DNA of 64,000 nucleotides from Pseudomonas hygromyciniae (GTDB lineage: Bacteria; Pseudomonadota; Gammaproteobacteria; Pseudomonadales; Pseudomonadaceae). This document shows positions 9,525 through 19,013 of the stretch, piece after piece. The first letter of the stretch is position 1. Each line of letters begins with the position of its first letter. Where the stretch lies: the NCBI RefSeq assembly GCF_016925675.1, contig NZ_CP070506.1, positions 3,780,501 to 3,844,500 on the forward strand, given 5' to 3'. Position numbers and translations under genes: made by a program. The notes beneath the pieces were generated by a model, which did no database searches, was not told where the DNA came from, and was given only the letters and a program-made list of their open reading frames with translations.

Positions 9525-10748
9525 ATGACTGCTGCCCCTTCGCTGTTTCAACGCCTGCTGCGCTTAAGCCTGGTGACCCAAATTGTCATCGGCCTGGTCG
9601 CTGGCATCCTGCTGGCCCTGCTTTGGCCCAGTGCCGCCCTGTCCACCGCGTTTATCGGCAAGGTATTTGTCTCGGCGCTCAAGGCCGTGGCGCCGATCCT
9701 GGTGTTTGTGCTGGTGATGGCCTCGATTGCCAACCACAAGCATGGCCAGGAAACCCATATCCGGCCGATCCTGTTCCTGTATCTGCTGGGGACCTTTTCT
9801 GCGGCGGTTGTGGCGGTGATTGCCAGCACCCTGTTCCCTTCAAACCTGGTCCTCGCCACCCATGATGTCGCCATCAGCGCCCCAGGCGGGATCGGCGAAG
9901 TGCTGCAGAGCCTGCTGCTCAGTGTGGTAGACAACCCCGTCAGCGCCCTGATGAATGCCAACTTTATCGGCATCCTCGCCTGGGCCATCGGTATGGGCAT
10001 CGCGATTCGCCATGCTGGCGAAACCACCCGCACCGTCCTGGGCGACCTGTCCAACGGCGTCACGCTGATTGTGCGCGTGGTGATTCGTTTCGCGCCGCTG
10101 GGTATTTTCGGCCTGGTGGCCTCGACCCTCGCCGCCTCGGGTTTCGATGCGCTGTTGGGCTATGCGCACCTGTTGCTGGTGCTGATCGGCTGCATGTTGT
10201 TCGTAGCGCTGGTGATCAACCCGGCGATCGTGTTCTGGAAACTGCGCCGCAACCCCTACCCGCTGGTGCTGCTGTGCCTGCGTGAGAGCGGGATCACCGC
10301 CTTTTTTACCCGCAGCTCGGCCGCCAATATCCCGGTCAACCTGGCGTTGAGCGAGCGCCTGGGCCTGCACGAAGACACCTATTCGGTCTCGATCCCGCTG
10401 GGGGCGACCATCAACATGGCCGGCGCCGCCATCACCATCACCGTGCTGACCCTGGCCGCCGTGCATACCCTGGGCATCGCCGTCGATCTGCCGACGGCCG
10501 TGTTGTTGAGCGTGGTTGCCGCAGTCTGTGCCTGTGGCGCATCGGGTGTGGCCGGGGGTTCGTTGTTGCTGATTCCGCTGGCGTGCAGCCTGTTCGGTAT
10601 TCCGAGTGAAATCGCCATGCAAGTGGTGGCCGTGGGCTTCATCATCGGGGTGTTGCAGGATTCGGCGGAAACCGCGCTCAACTCGTCTACCGACGTGTTG
10701 TTCACCGCCGCAGCGTGCCTGGGCCAAGAAGACAAGAACCCGGCCTGA
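9525..10748 (+). CDS. sstT: Serine/threonine:Na+ symporter SstT
   Basis: 407 aa from [12 protein letters not shown] at 9525. It is an inner-membrane symporter of the dicarboxylate/amino acid:cation family with typical re-entrant signatures: [15 protein letters not shown], followed by [17 protein letters not shown] and the C-terminal [16 protein letters not shown]. The match in order and length to SstT (about 405-415 aa) is good. It imports serine and threonine with sodium. Divergent from the MFS exporter. Confidence 0.93.
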   Translation: MTAAPSLFQRLLRLSLVTQIVIGLVAGILLALLWPSAALSTAFIGKVFVSALKAVAPILVFVLVMASIANHKHGQETHIRPILFLYLLGTFSAAVVAVIASTLFPSNLVLATHDVAISAPGGIGEVLQSLLLSVVDNPVSALMNANFIGILAWAIGMGIAIRHAGETTRTVLGDLSNGVTLIVRVVIRFAPLGIFGLVASTLAASGFDALLGYAHLLLVLIGCMLFVALVINPAIVFWKLRRNPYPLVLLCLRESGITAFFTRSSAANIPVNLALSERLGLHEDTYSVSIPLGATINMAGAAITITVLTLAAVHTLGIAVDLPTAVLLSVVAAVCACGASGVAGGSLLLIPLACSLFGIPSEIAMQVVAVGFIIGVLQDSAETALNSSTDVLFTAAACLGQEDKNPA

Positions 10749-10769
10749 CACAACAGTGTGAGCTGGCTT

Positions 10770-10840
10770 GTGTGGGAGCTGGCTTGCCTGCGATTGCATC
10801 GCCTCGTTCCATCAGTGACACCCAGGTGATGCAATCGCAG
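10770..10840. repeat. REP pair interrupted by an inserted element (left part)
   Basis: GTGTGGGAGCTGGCTTGCCT starts a REP whose partner should follow after a spacer with TGATGCAATCGCAG. Instead the partner arm, ATCGCAGGCAAGCCAGC, is found at 11074-11098, 233 bp further on. The heptamer ATCGCAG is present on both sides (10834-10840 and 11074-11080). Confidence 0.65.
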
Positions 10841-11073
10841 CATAGGTATCTACACAATTTTGCCGCCGCGCATAAATCCTGGCAGAGAGGGCTGTTGTGG
10901 CGAGCGGGCTTGCCCCGCGCTGGGCTGCGAAGCAGCCCCAGTAAGCCGAATGCGGTGTATCAGTTAAACCGTAGCGGCTGGTTTTGGGGCTGCTTCGCAG
11001 CCCAGCGCGGGGCGAGCCCGCTCGCCACAGGGGAGGTTATCAGTGTCTAAAAGTCGTGTAGATACCGATGGCT
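10841..11073. mobile_element. MITE-like insertion (233 bp) inside a REP element
   Basis: Flanked by the direct repeat ATCGCAG. Near-terminal inverted repeats: ATAGGTATCTACACAATTTT at the left end, and its imperfect reverse complement AAAAGTCGTGTAGATACCGAT at the right. It encodes no protein and carries in its middle the REP pair 10896-11029. The stretch 10749-11122 between sstT and the DUF1993 gene contains only these repeats. Confidence 0.55.
10896..11029. repeat. REP-pair element nested in the MITE-like insertion
   Basis: TGTGGCGAGCGGGCTTGCCC at the left is inverted at the right (ending at 11029), with inner GGGCTGCGAAGCAGCCCC hairpins and a core CGAATGCGGTGTATCAG. This is the reverse-oriented relative of the element at 3690-3851. 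Confidence 0.8.
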
Positions 11074-11122
11074 ATCGCAGGCAAGCCAGCCCCCACATTT
11101 GTTTTGCGGTGTTACTCAGTAC

Positions 11123-11632
11123 TTAGAACGCGCCCATGTAGTCACGCTTGCCCACTTCCACACCGTTGTGACGCAGCAAGGCGTAGGCGGTGGTGACGTG
11201 GAAGAAGAACTGCGGCAGACCGTAGGTCAGCAGGTAGGACTGGCCGCTGAAGCGCTTCTCTTTAGGGGTGCCCGGACGGGTGACGATCTCGATGCCTTCT
11301 TTGCCATCGATCTGCGCCGGGGTAATGGTGTCGATGAAAGCCAGGACCTTGGCGATCAGCGCTTGCAGGTCAGCGAAGGTGACTTCGCTGTCTTCGTATT
11401 TCGGCACTTCGATCTCAGCGAGGCGCGCGGAAACGCCCTTGGCAAAATCCACGGCGATCTGCACCTGGCGCACCAGCGGGAACATGTCCGGGAACAGGCG
11501 CGCTTGCAGCAAGGCATTGGGGTCGATGTTCTTGGCGGTGGCGTGGGCCTCGGCCTTGTTCAGCACATCGCTCAAAGCGTTGAGCATTTGCTTGAAGACT
11601 GGGAGGGAAGCGGCGTACAGGGAAATAGTCAT
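11123..11632 (-). CDS. DUF1993 domain-containing protein
   Basis: 169 aa, no signal peptide. The start MTISLYAASLPVFKQML, the block LLQARLFPDMFPL and the end FFFHVTTAYALLRHNGVEVG match the DUF1993 family, small cytosolic proteins with a DinB-like four-helix fold and no established function. The conserved histidine in FFHVTTAY is present. Monocistronic, downstream of the repeat cluster. Confidence 0.85.
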   Translation of the reverse strand: MTISLYAASLPVFKQMLNALSDVLNKAEAHATAKNIDPNALLQARLFPDMFPLVRQVQIAVDFAKGVSARLAEIEVPKYEDSEVTFADLQALIAKVLAFIDTITPAQIDGKEGIEIVTRPGTPKEKRFSGQSYLLTYGLPQFFFHVTTAYALLRHNGVEVGKRDYMGAF

Positions 11633-11747
11633 GACAGTCTCGACAGTGGTGACAGGGTTTGAACAGCCGCGATTATAGACATGAGCGCTGCTTGTCTTTT
11701 ATTTTTTCGGGATTAGGCTAGTGGGCTCACTGCATAGGGAAAGCGCG

Positions 11748-12398
11748 ATGACCGCCGAGCACGACACCACCACCTCCGAGCCGCGCCTCAACAGCACGGA
11801 AATCCGTGTTCTGGGCTGCCTGATCGAGAAGCAGGCCACCAACCCGGAAACCTACCCGCTGACCCTCAATGCCCTGGTCCTGGCCTGCAACCAGAAAACC
11901 AGCCGGGAACCGGTGATGAACCTCAGCCAGGGCCAGGTGGGCCAGAGCCTGCGTGCCCTGGAAGGCCGGGGGTTTACCAAACTGGTGATGGGTAGCCGCG
12001 CCGACCGCTGGGAACACCGGGTGGACAAGGCCCTGGAGCTGGTCCCGGCGCAAGTGATTCTCACCGGCCTACTGTTCCTGCGTGGCCCGCAGACGGTCAA
12101 TGAATTGCTGACCCGCAGCGGGCGCATGCATGATTTTGAAGATGCCGAGCAGGTGGTGCATCAGTTGGAACGCTTGATCGCCCGCGACCTGGCGGTGTTA
12201 GTGCCCAAGCAGGCGGGCCAGCGCGAAGACCGCTACACCCACTCCCTGGGTGACCCGGCGGATATCGAGGCGATCCTGGCCGCCCGTGGCAGCCCGGTGG
12301 AGCGCAGCGGCGCTGGCAGCGGGGTTTCTCTGGAGCGCGTCGAGGAGCTGGAGGCGCGGATTGCGGCGCTGGAAGAGCGCCTGTCGCGTCTCGAATAA
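11748..12398 (+). CDS. YceH family protein (UPF0502, DUF480)
   Basis: 216 aa from [16 protein letters not shown]; an upstream in-frame ATG at 11721 adds nine residues but GGAAAG precedes 11748. The conserved N-terminal winged-helix block [20 protein letters not shown] and [19 protein letters not shown] is the family signature. The C-terminus ends in a short coiled coil ([19 protein letters not shown]). The duplicated winged helices suggest nucleic acid binding, but the role is not known. Confidence 0.9.
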   Translation: MTAEHDTTTSEPRLNSTEIRVLGCLIEKQATNPETYPLTLNALVLACNQKTSREPVMNLSQGQVGQSLRALEGRGFTKLVMGSRADRWEHRVDKALELVPAQVILTGLLFLRGPQTVNELLTRSGRMHDFEDAEQVVHQLERLIARDLAVLVPKQAGQREDRYTHSLGDPADIEAILAARGSPVERSGAGSGVSLERVEELEARIAALEERLSRLE

Positions 12399-12439
12399 CC
12401 TGCCCCTCCCACATGGGCCACCCGTGTTTGTGAGATTTG

Positions 12440-13258
12440 TTACTGCCGGGCAAACGCTACGGCTTTCTGGAACTGTTCGTCCGTCGGGCGGATGCCGGTG
12501 TACAGCACGAACTGCTCCAGGGCCTGGATCGCAATCACTTCCAGGCCGGTAATCACCCGCTTGCCCTGGGCCCGGCCACGCACGATCAGCGGCGTTTCGG
12601 CGGGGATCGCCACCACATCGAACACAGTGTCTGCTGCATCAATGGCGTCGGCCTCGAATGCCAGGTCCTCGGCCTGGGCACCGCCGGTCATGCCGATAGG
12701 CGTTACATTGACCAGCATCTGCGGCCGTGCGTTACCCAATGTCGCCTGCCACTCATACCCCAGGTTGTGCGCCAGGGCGCGGCCAGCCACTTCGTTACGG
12801 GCAACGATCAGGCCATTGGCATAGCCACCATCACGCAGGGCGCTGGCCACTGCCTTGGCCATGCCGCCACTGCCGTGCAGGGCAAAGGTCGAGTCCTTGG
12901 GCACCGCGTGCTTTTGCAGCAGTTGTTCGATGGCGATGTAATCAGTGTTGTAGGCCTTGAGATGGCCGGCGGTATTGACGATGGTGTTGATCGAAGCGAT
13001 GGCACGGGCCGAGTCGTCGAGCTCATCCACCAGTTCGATACAGGCTTCCTTGAACGGCATTGACACCCCGCAGCCACGAATGCCCAAGGCACGGATCCCG
13101 GCGACGGCGCCGTTCAAGTCCTGGCTGCTGAAGGCCTTGTAGTAGAAGTTAAGCCCCAACTGCTCATACAAATGGTTATGAAACCGCAGGCCGAAATTGC
13201 CTGGGCGAGCCGACAACGACATGCACAACTGGGTATCCTTGTTGGGGTTCATCAGCAT
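12440..13258 (-). CDS. Shikimate 5-dehydrogenase-like protein (AroE family)
   Basis: 272 aa from ATG at 13258, chosen for the GAAGAGG ribosome-binding site 8 nt upstream; the frame extends over 250 codons further but that part has no resemblance to anything. The N-domain has GVSMPFKEACIELVD, the shikimate-binding region in which Lys is catalytic, then INTIVN and YNTDYIA. The NADP(H) fold has GSGGMAKAV. Unlike true AroE, the start DTQLCMSLSARPGN replaces the usual SxS substrate loop context, so it is probably a paralogue with another or broader substrate. Convergent with yceH. Confidence 0.85.
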   Translation of the reverse strand: MLMNPNKDTQLCMSLSARPGNFGLRFHNHLYEQLGLNFYYKAFSSQDLNGAVAGIRALGIRGCGVSMPFKEACIELVDELDDSARAIASINTIVNTAGHLKAYNTDYIAIEQLLQKHAVPKDSTFALHGSGGMAKAVASALRDGGYANGLIVARNEVAGRALAHNLGYEWQATLGNARPQMLVNVTPIGMTGGAQAEDLAFEADAIDAADTVFDVVAIPAETPLIVRGRAQGKRVITGLEVIAIQALEQFVLYTGIRPTDEQFQKAVAFARQ

Positions 13259-13422
13259 CGGTAACGCCTCTTCAAGTAAGCAAATCGGTACAGACCTTAC
13301 ACAACCTTTACCAAATGGCAGTGCTGTTTTCCTGAAATACGTTGTCTTAAAAGTATCCCCGCGACAATCCTTGAGTCTATTGATTGCAGACCACAAGCGC
13401 AGGGGCCAACCGAGGAAAGACC

Positions 13423-13791
13423 ATGATTCGTAAAATCCCCAGGATCGCCTTGCTGATCGGTGCACTCGCTGTAGCCGGCCAAGCCTCCGCTCATGGCGGC
13501 GGTTGGGGTGGCCCGGCCGTATTGGGTGCGGTTGTCGGCGCAGCCGTAGTGGGCTCAGTGATCGCCAGCCATGATCGGCCGGTGTATGTGCAGCAGCAAC
13601 CGGTGTACTACCAGCCCCAGCCAGTGTATGCCGCCCCGCCACCGGTCTATTACCAGCCGGCGCCGGTATACGTGCAGCAGCCGGTCTATTACCGCCCGGC
13701 ACCGGTATATTACCGCCCGGCACCGGTGTATTACGGGCCACCACGCGGCCACTACGGCCCGCCCCGAGGTTATTACGGGCGCGGCTGGTAA
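13423..13791 (+). CDS. Small exported Pro/Tyr-rich repeat protein
   Basis: 122 aa from ATG at 13423, preceded by GAGGAAAG. Signal peptide MIRKIPRIALLIGALAVAG with cleavage after QASA. The mature protein has a glycine/alanine hydrophobic patch (residues about 30-48), then imperfect repeats of PVYYQPAP/PVYYRPAP (about 51-105) and a C-terminal GPPRGHYGPPRGYYG tail. Such low-complexity proteins are common in pseudomonads; a cell-envelope location is inferred. Followed by a strong terminator. Confidence 0.8.
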   Translation: MIRKIPRIALLIGALAVAGQASAHGGGWGGPAVLGAVVGAAVVGSVIASHDRPVYVQQQPVYYQPQPVYAAPPPVYYQPAPVYVQQPVYYRPAPVYYRPAPVYYGPPRGHYGPPRGYYGRGW

Positions 13792-13800
13792 GGCCGGCAT

Positions 13801-13832
13801 AAAAAGCCCCGCATTCCAGGCGGGGCTTTTTT
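13801..13832 (+). terminator. Rho-independent terminator
   Basis: AAAAAGCCCCGC, loop ATTCCAG, GCGGGGCTTTTTT: a perfect GC stem and T-run 10 nt after the Pro/Tyr-rich protein's stop codon. Confidence 0.9.
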
Positions 13833-14021
13833 GTGGGCGCAGGGTCTGAATAAATCTCGCCAAGGTCGTTATGGGGACATCGCCGGCAGTTAAATCCGAC
13901 ACTATTAAGGCCAAAGTGTACTTGCCCAACCGGGGCACGCGCTGTCATGTTTGCGTCACGCGACACTCTCACTATCGAAACGGTCCCCCATAACAGGTCA
14001 TAACAACAAGGACGCCCCAGC

Positions 14022-14216
14022 ATGCCCACACAAAACCCGCACCGTACCGCTGGCCTTTGCACTTCAAGCAAGGTCTATAGCGCCTTGACCGAACTCAAGC
14101 ACCTTGAGGGCCACCGCAGCGCCAAGTTTCTCTCGCTGCTGGCAGAAAACCTGGTCCACAAGGGCCTGCTCAATGAGCAGGAAGTGCTGCACATGCTGGA
14201 CCAGGTGGTGGACTGA
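14022..14216 (+). CDS. Small hypothetical protein (64 aa)
   Basis: 64 aa, start ATG preceded by AAGGAC. The second half, SAKFLSLLAENLVHKGLLNEQ and EVLHMLDQVV, is an amphipathic helical pattern with good pseudomonad codon use. I do not recognise a family. It stands alone between the terminator at 13832 and the next small gene. Confidence 0.55.
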   Translation: MPTQNPHRTAGLCTSSKVYSALTELKHLEGHRSAKFLSLLAENLVHKGLLNEQEVLHMLDQVVD

Positions 14217-14300
14217 GCCCCTTTCGGCGCAGCCTCGATGGCAGTGATGTTGACTATCGAGCAGGGTGATTTTCCCTCACCGGCCCGCCGCCGTAAGGTG

Positions 14301-14321
14301 ACCTCCATCAGCAATGGAGGT
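14301..14321 (+). promoter_or_regulatory. Hairpin that buries the ribosome-binding site of the next gene
   Basis: ACCTCCAT (14301-14308), loop CAGCA, ATGGAGGT (14314-14321): a perfect 8-bp stem whose 3' strand is the whole Shine-Dalgarno sequence GGAGGT of the gene starting at 14326. Translation would need the stem to open. Confidence 0.6.
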
Positions 14322-14325
14322 AGAT

Positions 14326-14505
14326 ATGCCCACTATCCAGATCATGTCCGTCATTGGCAGTGCCGTCCCCGGCCCCCTGCGCGAACTGGGCTTGCTCGCC
14401 TGTTGGTACCTGGTACGCGACGGTGAAGCCATCAGCGGCCCCCTGACTTCGCTGCCCGACGCCCAGGCCCTGTCCCGCAAGATGGCCCACTGCTTCTCAG
14501 CCTAG
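14326..14505 (+). CDS. Small hypothetical protein (59 aa)
   Basis: 59 aa, MPTIQIMSVIGSAVPGPLRE, starting 4 nt after a perfect GGAGGT. An in-frame ATG at 14314 lies inside the ribosome-binding site itself, so 14326 is the start. There is no signal peptide or recognised domain; ACWYLVRDGEAISGPL is the only patterned stretch. Its stop overlaps that of the convergent AI-2E permease by 4 nt. The SD is inside the hairpin 14301-14321. Confidence 0.6.
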   Translation: MPTIQIMSVIGSAVPGPLRELGLLACWYLVRDGEAISGPLTSLPDAQALSRKMAHCFSA

Positions 14506-15569
14506 GGCAATGGTAGCCGCACCCGGGGTTTGGTTTCGACAAACAGCGCCCAGCTGGAGATAAACAGTGCGGCAATCAACGGCCCGATGACAAAGCCATT
14601 GAGGCCGAACACCGACAGCCCGCCCAGGGTCGAGATCAGGATCAGGTAATCCGGCATCTTGGTGTCCTTGCCGACGAGGATCGGACGCAGCACATTGTCC
14701 ACCAGGCCGATCACAAACACCCCGAACAAGGCCAGCACCACCCCTTGCCAGATTGCACCGCTGAGCAGGAAGTACGCAGCCACCGGCCCCCACACAATCC
14801 CCGCCCCCACTGCCGGCAGCAACGACAAAAATGCCATCAATACCGCCCAGAGCAACGCGCTGGGAATGTCCAGGAACCAGAAGATCAAGCCGCCCAAGGC
14901 GCCCTGAGTCACCGCCACCAACACATTGCCTTTGACGGTCGCGCGCACCACGCGGTTGAACTTCAATTGCAGGCGACGCTTCTGTGGCTCGGCCAGCGGC
15001 ACCGCCGTGCGCACTTTGCGCACCAGTTCGGGACCGTCGCGCAGCAGGAAGAACAGCAAGTACAGCATGATGAAAAAGCTCACCAGGAAATCAAAGGTGC
15101 CCTGGCCGAAGCTGAACGCCTGACTGGCGAAGAACTGGCTGCCTTGCATCGCTCCCTTGACGATTTTCTCGCGCAGACCCTCCAGGTTGCCCATGCCGAA
15201 GCGGTCCAGCAGGTGCTGGAAGTACGGCGGCAGGAAGTTCTTGAATTGTTCGATGTAGCCCGCCACATCCAGCTTGCCGCTCTCGACGTTCTTGTACAGC
15301 GTCGCCCCCTCCTGCACCAGCAAGGCGCTGGTGATGATCACCGGTAAAATCGCGATCACCAGGCACACCATCAAGGTACACAACGACGTCAGGTTGCGGT
15401 TCCAGCCAAACTTGAGCTGCAGGCGCCGCTGCATGGGCGCAAAAATGATCCCGAGGATGATCGCCCAGAACACCGCGCCATAGAACGGCAACAGGATCCA
15501 GAAGAATGCGAGGGTCACCATGACCAGCAATAACAGCAGGGTTTTGAATTGCAGATTCGTTTGGTTCAT
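14502..15569 (-). CDS. AI-2E family transporter (PerM-like permease)
   Basis: 355 aa with eight predicted membrane segments arranged 3+5 and a central soluble stretch (about 90-150). The C-terminal motif block FLSLLPAVGAGIVWGPVA and DNVLRPILVGK, then LGGLSVFGLNGFVIGPL, is diagnostic for PF01594. Members include TqsA (AI-2 export) and PerM; some are Na+/H+ antiporters. The substrate here is unknown. Monocistronic. Confidence 0.88.
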   Translation of the reverse strand: MNQTNLQFKTLLLLLVMVTLAFFWILLPFYGAVFWAIILGIIFAPMQRRLQLKFGWNRNLTSLCTLMVCLVIAILPVIITSALLVQEGATLYKNVESGKLDVAGYIEQFKNFLPPYFQHLLDRFGMGNLEGLREKIVKGAMQGSQFFASQAFSFGQGTFDFLVSFFIMLYLLFFLLRDGPELVRKVRTAVPLAEPQKRRLQLKFNRVVRATVKGNVLVAVTQGALGGLIFWFLDIPSALLWAVLMAFLSLLPAVGAGIVWGPVAAYFLLSGAIWQGVVLALFGVFVIGLVDNVLRPILVGKDTKMPDYLILISTLGGLSVFGLNGFVIGPLIAALFISSWALFVETKPRVRLPLP

Positions 15570-15731
15570 GTCCGATCCGTACCAGAAAAACGCCAGGCGC
15601 CCAGCGCGCCCTGTTGCTTAGTCCACCGCGCATCCGGCGAGTGCCATCTTTATTTCTACAGCGTAGACCCAGATCAATAAGCGCCAGGCCCGGCTCGGCT
15701 ACCCTGCCGCCCTTTTGCGACCTGAATCCCC

Positions 15732-17051
15732 ATGCCCCCTGTCCTCGCTCCCGAATTGCTCGCCCCTGCCGGCACCCTGAAAAACATGCGCTACGCCTTT
15801 GCCTACGGCGCCGATGCGGTCTACGCCGGCCAGCCGCGCTACAGCTTGCGGGTGCGCAACAACGAGTTCGACCACGCCAACCTGGCCCTGGGTATCGCCG
15901 AAGCCCAGGCCCAGGGCAAGCGCTTTTATGTGGTGGTCAACATCGCACCGCACAACGCCAAGCTGAAGACCTTTCTCAAGGACCTGGAACCGGTAATCGC
16001 CATGGGTCCGGACGCGTTGATCATGTCTGACCCAGGCTTGATCATGCTGGTGCGCCGGCACTTCCCGCAGATGCCGATCCACCTGTCAGTGCAGGCCAAC
16101 ACGGTGAACTGGGCCAGCGTCGAGTTCTGGCAGCAGCAAGGCATCTGTCGGATCATCCTGTCGCGGGAACTGTCCCTGGAAGAAATCGCCGAAATCCGTC
16201 AGCAAGTACCGGCCATGGAGTTGGAAGTGTTTGTGCATGGCGCGCTATGCATGGCCTATTCCGGGCGCTGCCTGTTGTCGGGGTATATGAACAAACGCGA
16301 TGCCAACCAGGGCACCTGCACCAACGCCTGTCGCTGGAAGTACCAGGCCAGCCCCGCCGTCGAAAACAGCGTGGGCGATATCGTCCAGCAGTATCAGCCC
16401 GAACCGACCCTGGGCCTTGGCGCGCCCACCGACCAGGTGTTCCTGCTCCAGGAGGCCAACCGCCCGGATGAGCAGATGCCGGCCTTCGAGGACGAGCACG
16501 GCACCTACATCATGAACGCCAAGGACCTGCGGGCGGTGCAGCACGTCGAGCGTCTGACGCAGATGGGCGTGCACTCGCTGAAGATCGAAGGCCGCACCAA
16601 ATCCCACTTCTATGTGGCGCGCACCACCCAGGTGTATCGCCAGGCCATTGATGACGCGGCAGCCGGGCGCGCGTTCGACCGTGGCTTGATGACCAACCTT
16701 GAATCCCTGGCCCAGCGCGGCTACACCGAAGGCTTCCTGCGCCGCCATGTGCATGACGAGTACCAGAACTACCAGAACGGCAGCTCAGTCTCGGAACAAC
16801 AGCAGTTTGTCGGGGAATTGACCGGGGAACGGCGCGGGGAACTGGCCGAGGTCAAGGTGAAGAACCGCTTTGCGCTGGGCAACCACCTGGAATTGATGAC
16901 CCCGGCGGGGAATTTCCATTTTGATTTGGGGATGATGCATAACGCCAAGGGCGAGGCGATCGAGGTGGCACCGGGGGATGGGCATACGGTGTATGTGCCG
17001 GTGCCGCTGGAGATGGAGATCGGGTTTGGGTTGTTGATGCGGGATGTGTAG
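15732..17051 (+). CDS. trhP: tRNA 5-hydroxyuridine biogenesis protein TrhP (YegQ), U32 peptidase family
   Basis: 439 aa, very close to E. coli YegQ throughout: PELLAPAGTLKNMRYAFAYG, then NEFDHANLALGI, VVVNIAPHNAKLKTF and HGALCMAYSGRCLLSGY. Cysteines at about 173, 180, 196 and 200 (HGALC, GRC, GTCTNAC) are placed to ligate an iron-sulfur cluster. The family is called peptidase U32, but YegQ/TrhP acts in prephenate-dependent hydroxylation of the wobble uridine of tRNA. Length matches (E. coli 453 aa). Monocistronic, with a REP pair after it. Confidence 0.93.
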   Translation: MPPVLAPELLAPAGTLKNMRYAFAYGADAVYAGQPRYSLRVRNNEFDHANLALGIAEAQAQGKRFYVVVNIAPHNAKLKTFLKDLEPVIAMGPDALIMSDPGLIMLVRRHFPQMPIHLSVQANTVNWASVEFWQQQGICRIILSRELSLEEIAEIRQQVPAMELEVFVHGALCMAYSGRCLLSGYMNKRDANQGTCTNACRWKYQASPAVENSVGDIVQQYQPEPTLGLGAPTDQVFLLQEANRPDEQMPAFEDEHGTYIMNAKDLRAVQHVERLTQMGVHSLKIEGRTKSHFYVARTTQVYRQAIDDAAAGRAFDRGLMTNLESLAQRGYTEGFLRRHVHDEYQNYQNGSSVSEQQQFVGELTGERRGELAEVKVKNRFALGNHLELMTPAGNFHFDLGMMHNAKGEAIEVAPGDGHTVYVPVPLEMEIGFGLLMRDV

Positions 17052-17069
17052 GTATCTGTGAGGGCCCCT

Positions 17070-17138
17070 TCGCGGGCAAGCCCGCTCCCACATTTGACCC
17101 TGTTCACAAACCAGGTGTGGGAGCGGGCTTGCCCGCGA
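17070..17138. repeat. REP pair
   Basis: TCGCGGGCAAGCCCGCTCCC and the inverse GGGAGCGGGCTTGCCCGCGA, separated by about 28 nt. It lies between convergent trhP and the chemoreceptor gene. Confidence 0.85.
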
Positions 17139-17169
17139 TGAGGCCAGAACAAGCACCGCAATTGCCAGG

Positions 17170-18849
17170 TCAGATCCTGAACTGCCCCACCAACTGCCCC
17201 AACCGTTGCCCCAGGTCCGCCAGGCTGCGGGAGGTCTGCGCACCCTGCTGGGTCTCGTCCGCCACACTGTCCACCGCCACCGCAATCTGATGCACGCTGC
17301 GGTTGATCTCTTCAGCCACGGCGGTTTGCTCTTCCGCGGCGCTGGCGATCTGCGCGTTCATGGTGTTGATGGTGCCAATCAGTTGCGCCATGGTATCGAG
17401 GGACGCCCCGGCCTCATTGGCCTGGGCCGAGGTGCCGTCGCCGGCATCGCTGGAGCGGCGCATGGATTCCACCGCCGCCTCGGTGCCCTTTTGCAGGCGG
17501 TCGATCATGCCCTGGATTTCCTGGGTGCTTTGTTGGGTGCGGCTGGCCAGTGCGCGGACTTCATCGGCCACCACCGCAAACCCACGCCCGGCTTCACCGG
17601 CGCGGGCCGCTTCGATGGCGGCGTTGAGGGCCAGCAGGTTGGTCTGTTCGGCAATCGAGCGGATCACCCCGAGCACGCTGACAATCGACGATACGTCCTG
17701 TTGCAGGCTGTCCAGGGACACGCCGCTGCTGCGGATGTCATTCACCAGTGCATGAATCTGCGCGATGCTGCCATCCACCACGCGCTTGGCGGCCTGGCCT
17801 TCGGCGTCGGTCTGCTGCGCCGCCACCGCGGCGCCCTGGGCACTGCGCGCCACTTCATGGGCGGCAGACGACATTTCGTTGATCGCCGTGGCCACCTGGT
17901 CAGTCTCCTGGCGCTGGCGCTCCATGGCCTGCTCCGAACGGTGAGCCTGCTCGGACACCTGGCTGACCAGGCCGGTCAGCTGCGAAGTCATGTCGGTGAT
18001 CTGGCGCACCAAACCATGGATCTTGTCGACAAACCGGTTGAACGAACCGGCCAGTTCACCCAACTCGTCCTGGCTGGTGATTGCCAGGCGGCGGGTCAAA
18101 TCACCCTCGCCGGCGGCGATATCGTCGAGGTTGGCCTTCATCAGGTGCAAGGGGCGCAGGATGGTATTGGCCAGCACCATGCCCACTGCCGCGATCAGCA
18201 ATAACAGGACCACGGCAATACCGACGATGCTCAACAACACGCCTTCCATACGTTCGTTGACCTTGGCTTCCACCTCGCTGACCAGGGCGTCGATACCGTC
18301 AAGGTTGACCGATGTACCGATCACCATGTCCCACTTGGGCAAGTATTCGGTGTAGCCGAGTTTGGGCACCAGTTCGGTTTGCCCAGGCTGCGTGGAGCTG
18401 TATTGAAGGTAGTGGGTGCCGTCCTTGCCGACCTTCACCAGGTCGCGGTTGACGTAGACACCGTTGGGGTCACGGTTGTCCTTGAAGCTTTTGCCCACAC
18501 CGTCGGGGCTGTTGCCCTTGAACAGGCGGATGGTCTCGGAGTCGTAGCCAAAGAAATATCCGTCCTTGCCGTAGGTGGTGTTGGACAACAGCTTGACCAC
18601 CTGCGCCCGCGCCTCTGTATCGCCAGGTGCGGCAGCGTCGTACAGCGGCTTGATGGTGGTCATCGCCACTTCCACGTAACTCTGCAGGGTGGCCTTGGCA
18701 TTGTTGAGCAGCCGCTCGCGGGTTTCAGCCACCTCGCTACGCGCCTGTTCCTTGAGGATCCACACCGTGGTCAGGCTGATGACCACGGCAAACAACAACA
18801 CCGGCAGTACGGCAAGGGACAGGACTTTGGCCTTCAGACTCAGTCGCAT
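17170..18849 (-). CDS. Methyl-accepting chemotaxis protein with single-Cache sensor
   Basis: 559 aa. TM1 about residues 9-31, periplasmic sensor about 35-195 with [11 protein letters not shown] and [13 protein letters not shown] typical of sCache_2 receptors, TM2 about 205-227, HAMP to about 280 (ending GEGDLTRRL), then the signalling domain with the highly conserved hairpin tip [19 protein letters not shown]. It senses a small ligand in the periplasm and controls CheA via CheW. sCache_2 members often bind short organic acids, but the ligand is unknown here. Monocistronic, bounded by REP pairs on both sides. Confidence 0.92.
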   Translation of the reverse strand: MRLSLKAKVLSLAVLPVLLFAVVISLTTVWILKEQARSEVAETRERLLNNAKATLQSYVEVAMTTIKPLYDAAAPGDTEARAQVVKLLSNTTYGKDGYFFGYDSETIRLFKGNSPDGVGKSFKDNRDPNGVYVNRDLVKVGKDGTHYLQYSSTQPGQTELVPKLGYTEYLPKWDMVIGTSVNLDGIDALVSEVEAKVNERMEGVLLSIVGIAVVLLLLIAAVGMVLANTILRPLHLMKANLDDIAAGEGDLTRRLAITSQDELGELAGSFNRFVDKIHGLVRQITDMTSQLTGLVSQVSEQAHRSEQAMERQRQETDQVATAINEMSSAAHEVARSAQGAAVAAQQTDAEGQAAKRVVDGSIAQIHALVNDIRSSGVSLDSLQQDVSSIVSVLGVIRSIAEQTNLLALNAAIEAARAGEAGRGFAVVADEVRALASRTQQSTQEIQGMIDRLQKGTEAAVESMRRSSDAGDGTSAQANEAGASLDTMAQLIGTINTMNAQIASAAEEQTAVAEEINRSVHQIAVAVDSVADETQQGAQTSRSLADLGQRLGQLVGQFRI

Positions 18850-18905
18850 GGAGCTTCTCTCTTATAGGGCAGCGTTAACAGGTTAACGGCCTTGTAAGAG
18901 AAAAC

Positions 18906-19006
18906 TGTAGGAGCGAGCTTGCTCGCGAAAAAAACTCAGCAATAACACCGGCAGCCTGGATGGACGCGGTGCCCTTGAGTCCTTCGCGAGCAAGCTCGCT
19001 CCTACA
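18906..19006. repeat. REP pair (GTAGGAGCGAGCTTGCTCGCG family)
   Basis: TGTAGGAGCGAGCTTGCTCG at 18906 and its inverse ending CGAGCAAGCTCGCTCCTACA at 19006. It lies between the chemoreceptor start and the antiporter stop. The family differs from the GTGGGAGCGGGCTTG elements elsewhere in the window. Confidence 0.85.
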
Positions 19007-19013
19007 GGAGAAG

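Noticed and set aside
12440..14071. Extending the AroE-like protein to 543 aa
   Set aside because: The added 270 residues lie antisense to the Pro/Tyr-rich secreted protein and are low in family resemblance; the 13258 start has a good ribosome-binding site.
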